From Tersicoccus phoenicis (GTDB taxonomy: Bacteria; Actinomycetota; Actinomycetes; Actinomycetales; Micrococcaceae), in assembly GCF_001968835.1 (NCBI RefSeq), contig NZ_MRDE01000016.1, forward strand, positions 62,001 to 126,000: 64,000 bases of DNA. Reading direction: 5' to 3'. Within the stretch, counting starts at the first letter, position 1; every line of letters begins with the position of its first letter. This document shows, piece by piece, positions 36,334-43,438 of the stretch. Both the position numbers and the translations under genes were made by a program. The notes under the pieces were generated by a model. It ran no database searches. It saw only the letters and a program-made list of their open reading frames with translations, and was not told the origin of the DNA.

Positions 36334-37179
36334 TCACTCGTTCCACAGGCCGTAGGACTCGCCGAGGTTGCGGATCTTCTGGGCGCGGGCCAGCCGGGGC
36401 AGGTAGCTGCCGTCGCCGCCCGCGGCACCGTGCTCATGGGCTTCCAGCAGCTCATGGGCCCAGAGGATCTCACTGGCACTCGGGCTGAGGCCGGCATTGA
36501 TCGTCTCGGTCTGCTCGACCTTGAGGGTGAGCTTGCCGGTCATCCCCATCGTCGCGGAGACTCCGCAGGCGGCCATCAGGTCTTCACCGGTCGCGCCGAC
36601 GCTCGGCCCGTCGATCGGCCCGGGCAGTTGACCGACGCGGGAGGCGATGACGAGTCGGCCACGCGCGTAGGCGAGCGCCATCGGGTCGTCGCCCGCACCG
36701 GTGTCACGGCGGAAGTCGCCGATGCCGAAGGCGAGGCGGAAGGTACCGGGCGCCTTGGCGATCTCGGTGGCGTTCTCGACGCCGAGTGCGGACTCGACCA
36801 GGGCGAGCACCGGCGTGCCGGGACGCAGCCGCATCGCCGTGAGCGTGACGTGTTCGGGCTTCTCGGTCTTGGCCAGCATCACCCCGCGCAACCCCGGCGC
36901 GTTGGCGAGCGCCTCCAGGTCGTCCTGCCAGAACTCCGTGTTGATGTCGTTGATCCGGACCCACCCGGTCAGCCCGTCGTTCAGTGCCGAGACGACCCGT
37001 TCGCGGGCCGCGGCCTTGCCGTCGGCGGGAACGGCGTCCTCGATGTCGAAGACCACGGAGTCGGCCTCGGAGGCCAGCGCGGCGGGGAAGTCGGCCGCCT
37101 CACCGGCGGACGCGAGCAGCCAGGAACGGGACAGGGTGGCGGGCAACGCGGCGGCACGCTGATTACGGAGAACGGGCAT
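36334..37179 (-). CDS. HpcH/HpaI aldolase, citrate-lyase beta-like
   Basis: This is a 281-residue TIM-barrel enzyme of the CitE/malyl-CoA lyase group. Motifs are VVFDIEDAVPADGKAAAR (metal-binding Glu-Asp), WVRINDINTEFWQDDL (R-I-N-D), LVESALGVENATEIA (metal Glu) and FGIGDFRRDTGA. Related proteins cleave citryl-, malyl- or citramalyl-CoA. Nothing in the context decides the acid; no CitD/CitF or CoA-transferase is adjacent. It is monocistronic between the siderophore operon and an MFS carrier. Confidence 0.82.
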   Translation of the reverse strand: MPVLRNQRAAALPATLSRSWLLASAGEAADFPAALASEADSVVFDIEDAVPADGKAAARERVVSALNDGLTGWVRINDINTEFWQDDLEALANAPGLRGVMLAKTEKPEHVTLTAMRLRPGTPVLALVESALGVENATEIAKAPGTFRLAFGIGDFRRDTGAGDDPMALAYARGRLVIASRVGQLPGPIDGPSVGATGEDLMAACGVSATMGMTGKLTLKVEQTETINAGLSPSASEILWAHELLEAHEHGAAGGDGSYLPRLARAQKIRNLGESYGLWNE

Positions 37180-37262
37180 GGTTCAAGCCTAGAACACCGG
37201 CGGATTTTTCCGGCACACGGAATTCTCGTTCCGATTCGTGCTGACACGCGGGGCTGCGCCGG

Positions 37263-38552
37263 TCAGCGGACACTGCGAATGGGGACGATGAAGATGCCGC
37301 CGAGCAGACCGGCCAGGGCGGCGCAGCCGAACAGGGCGACGAATCCGCCTCCGGAGGTGACCAGCGGCCAGGCGATCACCGGGGCGAGCACCTGCGGCAG
37401 CGACGCGGCGATGTTGATCACGCCCATGTCCTTGCCGCGGTCGGCGGCGGCGGGCAGCACCTCGGTGAGCAGGGCGAAGTCCACGGCCAGGTAGGCGCCG
37501 AAGCCGATACCGAGGACGACGGCGGCGATCAGCGCGCCGGGAAACGTCGGCGAGAACGCGGCGACGAGCGAGGCGACCGCGATCACCAGGGAGGATCCGA
37601 TGACGAACGGCTTGCGCCGGCCGACCCGATCCGACACGGGCCCGGCGATCACCGCGGTCACCAGGACCGCGGCGGCGTAGCACCCGGTGAGCACCAGCAC
37701 GCCGAAGGTCGGGTCGGGGTACCCCACCGCGTCCTGCAGGAAGTAGAGCAGGTACAGGGTGAACAGGGAGTTGCCGAGGAAGACGAGGAACCGGGTGAGC
37801 CACGCCCAGCCGAAGTCGGGGTATCGGCGGGGCGAGATCCAGAAGCCGGCGAGCAGGTCCCGGGCGCGCAGCACCGGGCGCTCGTGCCGCTGCAGCGGCA
37901 CGTCCCGGGCGGAGCGAAGATAGGGCACCGCCAGAGCGAGGAGGACGGCGGCGCACAGCAGGTACCCGGGCAGCAGCTCCCGCGCGACGTTCGCGATCAC
38001 CATGCCGGCCAGGATGCCGGTGGTGGTGCCCAGGGCGATCCACCCGCCGACCCGGCCGCGCTGCCGCCGGGGCACCCGGTCCGGCACCGCGGCGGTCAGG
38101 GCGGCCGTCATCGCGTTGGCGCCGGCCTGCACGAGGGACCAGCCGAGCACCATGACGCCGATGCCGGGGCTGATCGCCAGCACGAGCAGGCCGACGACGG
38201 AGATGGCCGCACCGATGACGACCCAGGGCACCCGGCGCCCGAAGCGCGAGACGGTGCGGTCCGAGAGCATCCCGAACACCGGGTTGGCCACCAACGAGAC
38301 GGCGGCCCCGACCCCGGTGACCAGCGCGAGCACCGCCTCCTTGTCGCCGGCGTCGAACCGCTCGGCCTGCAGGGCCAGGTAGATCTTGATGCACGCGAAC
38401 AGCACCGCGTTGACCCCGAGCGTGGCGAGCGTGACCGCGAGCACCCAGCGCGGCCGCACACCCTCGACCGGCTCGGCGAGGGCGGCGGGCGTCCCGGACT
38501 CGCCGGCGCCGGAGGGGCTCCGGTGCGGGGTGCTGCTGGTGCTGCTGGACAC
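37263..38552 (-). CDS. MFS transporter
   Basis: This is a 429-residue, 12-helix carrier. Motif A is seen twice (GMLSDRTVSRFGRRVPW and GPVSDRVGRRKPFV), the latter at the start of the second half. The overall look, with NPVFGMLSDRT and the long central loop RDVPLQRHERPVL, resembles the GPH/sugar-type branch, but the substrate is unknown. The GTG at 38552 follows AGGAGGG by about 10 nt; the upstream codons in frame are low-complexity and lack a start signal. Confidence 0.82.
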   Translation of the reverse strand: MSSSTSSTPHRSPSGAGESGTPAALAEPVEGVRPRWVLAVTLATLGVNAVLFACIKIYLALQAERFDAGDKEAVLALVTGVGAAVSLVANPVFGMLSDRTVSRFGRRVPWVVIGAAISVVGLLVLAISPGIGVMVLGWSLVQAGANAMTAALTAAVPDRVPRRQRGRVGGWIALGTTTGILAGMVIANVARELLPGYLLCAAVLLALAVPYLRSARDVPLQRHERPVLRARDLLAGFWISPRRYPDFGWAWLTRFLVFLGNSLFTLYLLYFLQDAVGYPDPTFGVLVLTGCYAAAVLVTAVIAGPVSDRVGRRKPFVIGSSLVIAVASLVAAFSPTFPGALIAAVVLGIGFGAYLAVDFALLTEVLPAAADRGKDMGVINIAASLPQVLAPVIAWPLVTSGGGFVALFGCAALAGLLGGIFIVPIRSVR

Positions 38553-38628
38553 GGCGGGCCACCCTCCTCGACCCCGGGCACCCGGGACATGGCCCAGCCT
38601 ACGTTCTCGCTGTTCGCCCGGGCCGCTG

Positions 38629-39030
38629 TCAGTCCGTGCCGCCCTCCGCGGCCGCCGGGGCGGGCTGCTCCTCGTACATCCCGAGGATCGCCACGGTGAT
38701 GGAGGCGCACGTGAGCTTTCTGTGCGCCAGCGCGTCGACGACGGCGAGCTGGACGCGCTCGGCGGTGTCGACCGACGGGTGGTCGATGACGACGGCGAGG
38801 TCGACGCCCACGAGGGCACCGGCGTCGCCGAGTTCGACGGTAATGCCGGGTGCGAACGTCGGTGCTGCGCCGTGGAACAGGGCGGTCCGGAGCCGGCGGG
38901 CGTGATCGGTCAGCGTCGGGGCGAGGTGGGCCACCCCCGGCACGCTCAGGACCGCGTCGGCGATCGCCTGGCTGAGCTCGGCCGGGCTCGGGGCCGGGCT
39001 GAGGAGTACCGGGTGCTGGTCAGCGGTCAT
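38629..39030 (-). CDS. small Asp23-like protein of the sigma-factor operon
   Basis: This 133-residue protein alternates a helix (LSQAIADAVLSVPGVAHLAP) with a strand-rich core (GITVELGDAGALVGVDLAVVIDHPSVDTAERVQLAVVDAL). That is the same alpha-beta layout as Asp23/Gls24, with the conserved V-P-G-V, though it is too diverged for a firm call. Its ATG lies inside the 3' end of the ZAS-Asp23 gene (11-bp overlap), so it is the third member of a tightly coupled sigma operon. It would act with the envelope-stress proteins encoded divergently. Confidence 0.65.
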   Translation of the reverse strand: MTADQHPVLLSPAPSPAELSQAIADAVLSVPGVAHLAPTLTDHARRLRTALFHGAAPTFAPGITVELGDAGALVGVDLAVVIDHPSVDTAERVQLAVVDALAHRKLTCASITVAILGMYEEQPAPAAAEGGTD

Positions 39031-39589
39031 AGAGGTCCTCCACGACGAGATCGACGGCGTCGGGGTCGGCGCGCAGGTGCTCCCCGAGGACCGTCACGAT
39101 GTGGTCACGCACGGTGGCCGCGGTGTCGGGGATGACGACATCGGCGGTGACCGCGAGATGGCAGACCAACCGTTCGACCTCACCGGTGGAGCCGGTCGTC
39201 ACGTGCAGTCGGCGGGCCCGGACCCCCTCGGTGGAGTCGATGGCGTGCCGGACCAGCGCGAGCAGGGTCTGCTCGCCGACCCGGATGGGCCCGTGCTCGG
39301 TGACCGCGACCGGGATCTGCCGGGAGCGGCGGACCTCCGCGCGGGCGATCGCCATCACGTTGGCGCGGACCCGGGAACTGGGGTGCATCGCCTCGTCGGG
39401 GTCGGTGTCGGCCTGCCGTTCGGTATCCCGGTAGGTCGCGGTCAGCCGGTGCAGCTCACGCAGGGCGTGCCGGGCCGCCGTGCAGTGCGGGCAGGTCTGC
39501 TCGTGGGCGTCGGCGGGTCGCTCCAGATCGGCCCACACGTCATCCACCGTGCGCCCGCAGCCGAGAACGGAGTCGTCGTTCAGCGCCAT
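39020..39589 (-). CDS. zinc-motif anti-sigma-like protein fused to Asp23 domain
   Basis: This is a 189-residue protein in two parts. Residues 1-45 contain Cys11 and His29-x3-Cys33-x2-Cys36, the H-x3-C-x2-C core of ZAS-type anti-sigma factors. Residues ~85-180 form an Asp23/Gls24 domain (IRVGEQTLLALVRHAIDSTEGVRARRLHV, then CHLAVTADVVIPDTAATVRDHIVTVLGEHL). Its gene overlaps the ECF sigma gene by 10 bp, the standard sigma/anti-sigma arrangement. The inference is a redox- or zinc-sensitive anti-sigma whose sensor half is an Asp23 domain. No transmembrane segment is seen, unlike most anti-sigmas. Confidence 0.72.
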   Translation of the reverse strand: MALNDDSVLGCGRTVDDVWADLERPADAHEQTCPHCTAARHALRELHRLTATYRDTERQADTDPDEAMHPSSRVRANVMAIARAEVRRSRQIPVAVTEHGPIRVGEQTLLALVRHAIDSTEGVRARRLHVTTGSTGEVERLVCHLAVTADVVIPDTAATVRDHIVTVLGEHLRADPDAVDLVVEDLYDR

Positions 39590-40203
39590 GACGTCATCCC
39601 TTCCGCCAGTCGTTCGCGGGCCCGGGCCAGCCGGCCCCGGACGGTCGACTCGGGTACGCCCAGGACCGCGGCGATCTGCCCGTAGGAGTGCCCCTGCACT
39701 TCGCGGAGCAACCAGCAGGCGCGCTGCTCCGGAGGCAGCAGGTGCACCAGCCGGGTCAACTCCTCCAGCCGCTGCCGGGAGACGACGTGATCGGCCGGGT
39801 CCTCCTCGGTGGGCCCGGGCCCGGGCCGCTGGCCGTCCGCGAGCACCGCCAGGGAGTCGGCGGCGTACGCCTCGGTCCGCTGCGCCCGGCGGCGCGCCAA
39901 CAGGGTGAAGCACTGGCGGGTGAGCGCGCGGTAGGTCCACGCGCCGAAGGCGTCGACCGACGTCAGCTCGGGCAGGAAACGCCAGACGCGGACGAGGGTG
40001 TCCTGGAGGGCGTCCTCGGCGTCCTGCCGGTTGCCGAGCATGCTGTACGCGTACCGGTACAGGCGCGAACTGTAGCGCTGCACCAGTTCGTCGAACGCGG
40101 CGAGGTCCCCGTCCTGGGCGCGGGCCACGAGACTGCCCTGATCCAGGGACGACGTAGCCGTCGCCGTGGACGCGGTGCCGTGACCCACTTCTGACGCGCT
40201 CAC
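39580..40203 (-). CDS. ECF-type RNA polymerase sigma factor
   Basis: This is a 207-residue sigma factor with region 2 (VARAQDGDLAAFDELVQRYSSRLYRYAYSMLGNRQDAEDALQDTLVRVW) and region 4 (LPPEQRACWLLREVQGHSYGQIAAVLGVPESTVRGRLARARERL), and no region 1 or 3. The GTG at 40203 is preferred over ATG 40248 because GGAGGAGGTGGA stands directly before it. It overlaps the ZAS-Asp23 gene and diverges from the asp23 operon, which is its most likely target. A Crp-like palindrome lies 31 bp upstream. Confidence 0.9.
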   Translation of the reverse strand: MSASEVGHGTASTATATSSLDQGSLVARAQDGDLAAFDELVQRYSSRLYRYAYSMLGNRQDAEDALQDTLVRVWRFLPELTSVDAFGAWTYRALTRQCFTLLARRRAQRTEAYAADSLAVLADGQRPGPGPTEEDPADHVVSRQRLEELTRLVHLLPPEQRACWLLREVQGHSYGQIAAVLGVPESTVRGRLARARERLAEGMTSWR

Positions 40204-40233
40204 TCCACCTCCTCCGTGCGGGCTCTTCTGCAA

Positions 40234-40249
40234 TGTAACGCAGATCACA
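40234..40249 (-). promoter_or_regulatory. candidate Crp/GlxR-type site
   Basis: TGTAA-CGCAGA-TCACA matches the cAMP-receptor-type dyad TGTGA-N6-TCACA in 9 of 10 arm positions. It stands 31 bp before the sigma-factor start. Fifteen identical bases (ATGTAACGCAGATCA) recur upstream of the permease at 63126-63140. Confidence 0.5.
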
Positions 40250-40334
40250 CCGGACTGGGCGTGACGATCGGTCCGGTGGACGTGTCCTTACATCGTAAAC
40301 ATTCACCCTATGTGACCCGAAGGAGCACAGTTCC

Positions 40335-40865
40335 ATGAGCCAGAGCACCAACCTTCCCAAGACCGGTGAAGAGCGCCAGCGCGACCAGGAGCGGGAGCAG
40401 GAGCGCCGCCAGCGGGAGAGCCGGGAGCAGACCAAGGCGGCACCGGTGGGCCCCCTGCAGACCGACAAGGGCAACACCACCATTGAGGAGACCGTCGTCT
40501 CGAAGATCGCCGGCATCGCCACCCGCGAGGTGCCCGGTGTCTTCGCGATGGGCTCGGCCGCACGCCGCGCCTTCAACTCCCTGACCGAGCGCTTCCCCGG
40601 CGGACAGACCAACGTCTCCGGCGGCGTGAGCGTCGAGAAGGGCGAGCGGCAGGCCGCGATCGAGGTCACCATCATCATCGAGTACGGCGCCTCCGTGGTC
40701 GACGTCGCCGACGACATCCGCCGCAACGTGATCCGCTCCGTGGAGCAGTCCACCGGCCTGGAGGTCGTCGAGGTCAACATCACGGTCGCCGACGTGCACC
40801 TGCCCGAGGAGGACGACAACCAGCGCCGTTCCTCCGGCAGCGGCGAGAACACCGACCTGGCCTGA
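40335..40865 (+). CDS. Asp23/Gls24 envelope-stress protein
   Basis: This is a 176-residue protein with a highly charged Gln/Arg/Glu coiled-coil-like N-terminus (residues 10-40). The Asp23 domain follows: NTTIEETVVSKIAGIATREVPGVFAMG, then GGVSVEKGERQAAIEVTIIIEYGASVVDVADDIRRNVIRSVEQSTGLEVVEVNITVADVHLP. Asp23 proteins form a cytoplasmic layer tethered to the membrane by AmaP and protect the envelope. GAAGGAGCACAGTTCC supports the ATG. It is the first gene of the operon and is divergent from the ECF sigma gene. Confidence 0.92.
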   Translation: MSQSTNLPKTGEERQRDQEREQERRQRESREQTKAAPVGPLQTDKGNTTIEETVVSKIAGIATREVPGVFAMGSAARRAFNSLTERFPGGQTNVSGGVSVEKGERQAAIEVTIIIEYGASVVDVADDIRRNVIRSVEQSTGLEVVEVNITVADVHLPEEDDNQRRSSGSGENTDLA

Positions 40866-40986
40866 TCCACCCCGCGTGCGGATCGCGGCGCCGATGTGCC
40901 GCGATCCACACGCCCGGGCGTGCCGTTCGGCGCGTCCGACCCCCACTTCCTGATCGAGACCGTCTCGATCGTGAAAGGACCCTCCG

Positions 40987-41163
40987 ATGTCCCTGTCCCG
41001 TACCGCCCTGTTCGTGGGCCTGCTGCTGGGCCTGGTCGCCGCCTTCGGCTCGATCGGCCAGTTCCTCCTCGTGGTGCTCTTCGGCGTGATCGGCCTGGTC
41101 GTCGGCCGCATCCTCGAGGGCAAACTCGACGTCGGTCAGCTCTTCGGCCGCCCGCGCGGCTGA
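40987..41163 (+). CDS. DUF2273 small membrane protein
   Basis: This 58-residue protein begins MSLSRTALFVGLLLGLVAAF and has a second helix (FLLVVLFGVIGLVVGRILEGKLD) ending in a short cytoplasmic tail LGQLF-like. Two helices joined by GSIGQ match DUF2273, which travels with Asp23 and AmaP in Gram-positive bacteria. GAAAGGACCCTCCG precedes the ATG. It is too short for most gene callers but its place between two asp23 genes makes it secure. Confidence 0.85.
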   Translation: MSLSRTALFVGLLLGLVAAFGSIGQFLLVVLFGVIGLVVGRILEGKLDVGQLFGRPRG

Positions 41164-41170
41164 GCCTGCC

Positions 41171-41545
41171 GTGACCGACACCGCATCACGCCCGTCCGGC
41201 CCGGGCACTCTCACCGTTCCCGCCGCCGTGGTGGCGAAGATCGCCGCCCAGGCCGCGTCCGAGCTGCCCCAGACCGGGGCCGCCGCCGGCGGCGTGCTGG
41301 GGATCGGGGCGCGCCGCGATTTCGACGACCGGCCGACGTCGCACGCCGAGCTCTACGGCAACACGGCGGTGATCTCCCTGGACCTGGGGCTCACGTATCC
41401 CACGCCTCTGCGCGCCGCCGCCGACGCCATCCGCAGCCATGTCCGGGACCGGGTCCGGGACCTCACCGGCTTCACCGTCGGGCAGGTCGACGTCACGGTC
41501 TCCTGGCTGCACGCCACCTCCAGCACCCGAGGAGCGCTCCAGTGA
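41171..41545 (+). CDS. second Asp23/Gls24 protein of the operon
   Basis: This is a 124-residue, compact Asp23 domain without the charged N-terminal extension: VPAAVVAKIAAQAASELP, AVISLDLGLTYPTPLRAAADAIRSHVRDRVRDLTGFTVGQVDVTVSWL. It would co-assemble with the larger Asp23 encoded first. The GTG lies 8 nt after the DUF2273 stop, and its own stop overlaps the next GTG by 4 bp. Confidence 0.88.
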   Translation: MTDTASRPSGPGTLTVPAAVVAKIAAQAASELPQTGAAAGGVLGIGARRDFDDRPTSHAELYGNTAVISLDLGLTYPTPLRAAADAIRSHVRDRVRDLTGFTVGQVDVTVSWLHATSSTRGALQ

Positions 41546-42105
41546 GTTCCCGAACCCCCGCCCTGCGGCGCCGCCCCGCTCGCGTCATCCCCTCCGTCCT
41601 GGTCTGCCTGGCCATCCTGGCCCCGGCCGGGTACCTGGTGTGGGCCATCGTGGTCCGACTCGGTCAGGGCCGGTGGCCGGCGCTGATCGCCGACGGCGCC
41701 CCCGCCGTGCTGGGGGCACCGTTGTCCGACCCGGCGGTGCTGACCGTCGCGGTCGTGTCGATCGTCGTCGGGATCGTGCTGGTGCTGTGCGCGGTCGTTC
41801 CCGGCCGTCACCGCGTCAGCGCGCTCCAGGTGCCGATCGATGTCTATGACGGCGAGAACGAGACCGTGCTGACCCACCGCGGCCTCGCCCACATCGTCAG
41901 CGCCCGCACCTCGCGGCTCGACGGCGTGGACTCCGCGAACGCGGCCGCCACCGACCGGCGGGTGCGCCTGACCGTCGATTCTCCGCTGACGGACACCAGC
42001 GAGGTCGCCGACCAGGCTCGCACCGCCGCCGAGTCGGCGGTGCAGTCCATCCCCTTCACCCGCACACCCGCCGTCACCGTCCGGCCGGGAAGGAACCGTC
42101 GATGA
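41542..42105 (+). CDS. DUF6286 membrane protein of the Asp23 operon
   Basis: This is a 187-residue protein with two N-terminal helices (VIPSVLVCLAILAPAGYLVWAIV and VLTVAVVSIVVGIVLVLCAVV) and an alkaline-shock-like cytoplasmic domain (VLTHRGLAHIVSARTSRLDGVDSANAAATDRRVRLTVD). This is the DUF6286 layout found in actinobacterial asp23 clusters. It probably anchors Asp23 at the membrane beside AmaP. It is linked by 4-bp overlaps on both sides. Confidence 0.82.
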   Translation: MSSRTPALRRRPARVIPSVLVCLAILAPAGYLVWAIVVRLGQGRWPALIADGAPAVLGAPLSDPAVLTVAVVSIVVGIVLVLCAVVPGRHRVSALQVPIDVYDGENETVLTHRGLAHIVSARTSRLDGVDSANAAATDRRVRLTVDSPLTDTSEVADQARTAAESAVQSIPFTRTPAVTVRPGRNRR

Positions 42106-42749
42106 GAACCGTGTCCGCCGCACGCAACCGCACCCTGCTGCTCATCCTGGGGCTGCTCCTGCTGGCCGAGGGCATCGGCCTGACCCTGCTCGCCACCGGG
42201 GCCGCCGCGGCACTCGGCGGTGGCGCCTCCGGGTTGCCGGGGCCGACGGCGACCGTGGGCTCGCTGCTCGGACCGGCCGGGCAGTACCTCTTCGCGATCG
42301 GCGTCGCCGTGACCGTGCTGGCCGTCCTGTTCGGACTCTGGTGGCTGCTGCACCAGATCCCGGGCAAGCCGCGGACGACCACGTACCGGCTCGCCGGGGA
42401 CCCGGAGAACGGGTCCGTCGAGGTGGATCCGGGCGTCCTGGCCCGGGCGGTGCAGGACCAGCTCGACGCCGTCCCGGGTATCGAGAAGGCCAGCGTGTCC
42501 CTGCTCGGCTCCGCCCGGCAGCCGGAGGCGGTCGTGAACGTGACCATCGGCCCGACCGTGCCGGTCGACTGGGCACTCGAGCGCGTCTACGGCGAAGCCC
42601 TGCGGGACCTGCGAACCGCACTGGAGACACCACTGACCCATGTCGCCCTGCAGCTGGACGCCGCCCGGCAGACCGGCACCTCGAACCGGTCCTCCACGCG
42701 CGGCCAGAGCCCTCGGTCCGAGGAGACGGCGCAGACCAGCCTGGCGTGA
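42102..42749 (+). CDS. amaP: alkaline shock response membrane anchor AmaP
   Basis: This is a 215-residue protein. Two helices (TLLLILGLLLLAEGIGLTLLATG and YLFAIGVAVTVLAVLFGLWWLLHQI) form a hairpin. The following domain VDPGVLARAVQDQLDAVPGIEKASVSLLGSARQPEAVVNVTIGPTVPVDWALERVYGEALRDL is Asp23-related, as in AmaP. In Staphylococcus AmaP anchors Asp23 to the membrane. The ATG overlaps the previous stop. It ends the operon, facing a perfect terminator 84 nt downstream. Confidence 0.85.
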   Translation: MRTVSAARNRTLLLILGLLLLAEGIGLTLLATGAAAALGGGASGLPGPTATVGSLLGPAGQYLFAIGVAVTVLAVLFGLWWLLHQIPGKPRTTTYRLAGDPENGSVEVDPGVLARAVQDQLDAVPGIEKASVSLLGSARQPEAVVNVTIGPTVPVDWALERVYGEALRDLRTALETPLTHVALQLDAARQTGTSNRSSTRGQSPRSEETAQTSLA

Positions 42750-42832
42750 CCTCCCGGACGCCGACCGGAACCTCGGGATAGGCCTCCGGACCGGACCGTT
42801 CGGACGAACCGGCCGACGGAACGAGCAGACGC

Positions 42833-42870
42833 AGAAGAGGGGCACCACCAGCAGGTGGTGCCCCTCTTCT
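42833..42870. terminator. perfect bidirectional terminator
   Basis: AGAAGAGGGGCACCACC (42833-42849) and GGTGGTGCCCCTCTTCT (42854-42870) form a 17-bp stem without mismatch around an AGCA tetraloop. It lies 84 nt after amaP and 42 nt after the stop of the convergent secreted gene, so it should end both messages. Confidence 0.92.
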
Positions 42871-42911
42871 CGCGCCCCGTTCAGCAGCGGCCGCGATGGC
42901 TCACCGCAGCG

Positions 42912-43235
42912 TCACTTGCTGGTGGGCGCGTCCCCGGGATCGGTGTGCTCACCGGTCTGCTGGACGTTCGGGCCGCTGTCGACGGCGTTGCCCGTCTCCG
43001 GGGTGTCGGCGGTGTCGCCCTTCTCGGGGGCCTCGGCGGCCTGGCCCTTCTCCGGGGTGTCGGCGGTGTCGCCCTTCTCGGGGGTGTCGACCGCTCCGCC
43101 GTTGGTCGAGGCGGAGCTGGACACGGACGGGGCCGGGGCCGGTGTGGTGGTCGCCGCGTTGGCCGCGCCCACGCCGATACCGGTCAGCGCCACGAGCCCG
43201 AGGGAGGCGGCGGCGATCTTGGCGGACAGCTTCAT
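42912..43235 (-). CDS. small secreted DTPEKG-repeat protein
   Basis: This is a 107-residue precursor. The signal peptide MKLSAKIAAASLGLVALTGIGVGAANA is followed by a Thr/Ala/Pro/Ser segment and then degenerate six-residue repeats (DTPEKG, DTPEKG, EAPEKG, DTPETG) in a low-complexity acidic tail. No LPXTG or membrane anchor follows, so it should be released or loosely wall-bound. GAAAGGATCAACCGC precedes the ATG. It diverges from the histidine kinase, sharing a CTCAG-N6-CTCA operator region, so it may be an output or signal of that system. Confidence 0.7.
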   Translation of the reverse strand: MKLSAKIAAASLGLVALTGIGVGAANAATTTPAPAPSVSSSASTNGGAVDTPEKGDTADTPEKGQAAEAPEKGDTADTPETGNAVDSGPNVQQTGEHTDPGDAPTSK

Positions 43236-43321
43236 GCGGTTGATCCTTTCTTCCGGTGCGGCCGCGGGTGCGACCGCTCATTCCACGGTGGCAGGGGGCC
43301 ACTGAGAGGGGCCCCAGACCG

Positions 43322-43338
43322 GTTGAGCGGAGGCTGAG
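43322..43338. promoter_or_regulatory. candidate response-regulator operator (kinase side)
   Basis: GTTGAGCGGAGGCTGAG reads CTCAG-N6-CTCA on the minus strand, two direct half-sites 11 bp apart, as expected for an OmpR-type dimer. A further CTCA-type half-site lies at 43303-43306. It is 87 bp before the secreted gene and 101 bp before the kinase gene. Fourteen of 17 bases match the site at 46363-46379. Confidence 0.55.
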
Positions 43339-43382
43339 CCCCGCCGTCCCCTCCGTGTGTCAGGATCGACGGCGACGGGTCG

Positions 43383-43409
43383 TGCCCGTCCCGCCGGGCG
43401 GGACGGGCA
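43383..43409 (+). other. perfect hairpin in the kinase leader
   Basis: TGCCCGTCCCGC (43383-43394) and GCGGGACGGGCA (43398-43409) form a 12-bp stem with a CGG loop, ending 29 nt before the kinase GTG. It may attenuate the kinase message or insulate it from the divergent promoter. Confidence 0.6.
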
Positions 43410-43438
43410 ACGCGGGCGAGAAGGGACGTGGACGAGCG

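Noticed and set aside
37189-38562. 457-codon Arg/Gly-rich minus-strand frame
   Set aside because: It is a frame-shifted shadow of the MFS transporter at 37263-38552, which has twelve helices and both motif A copies.
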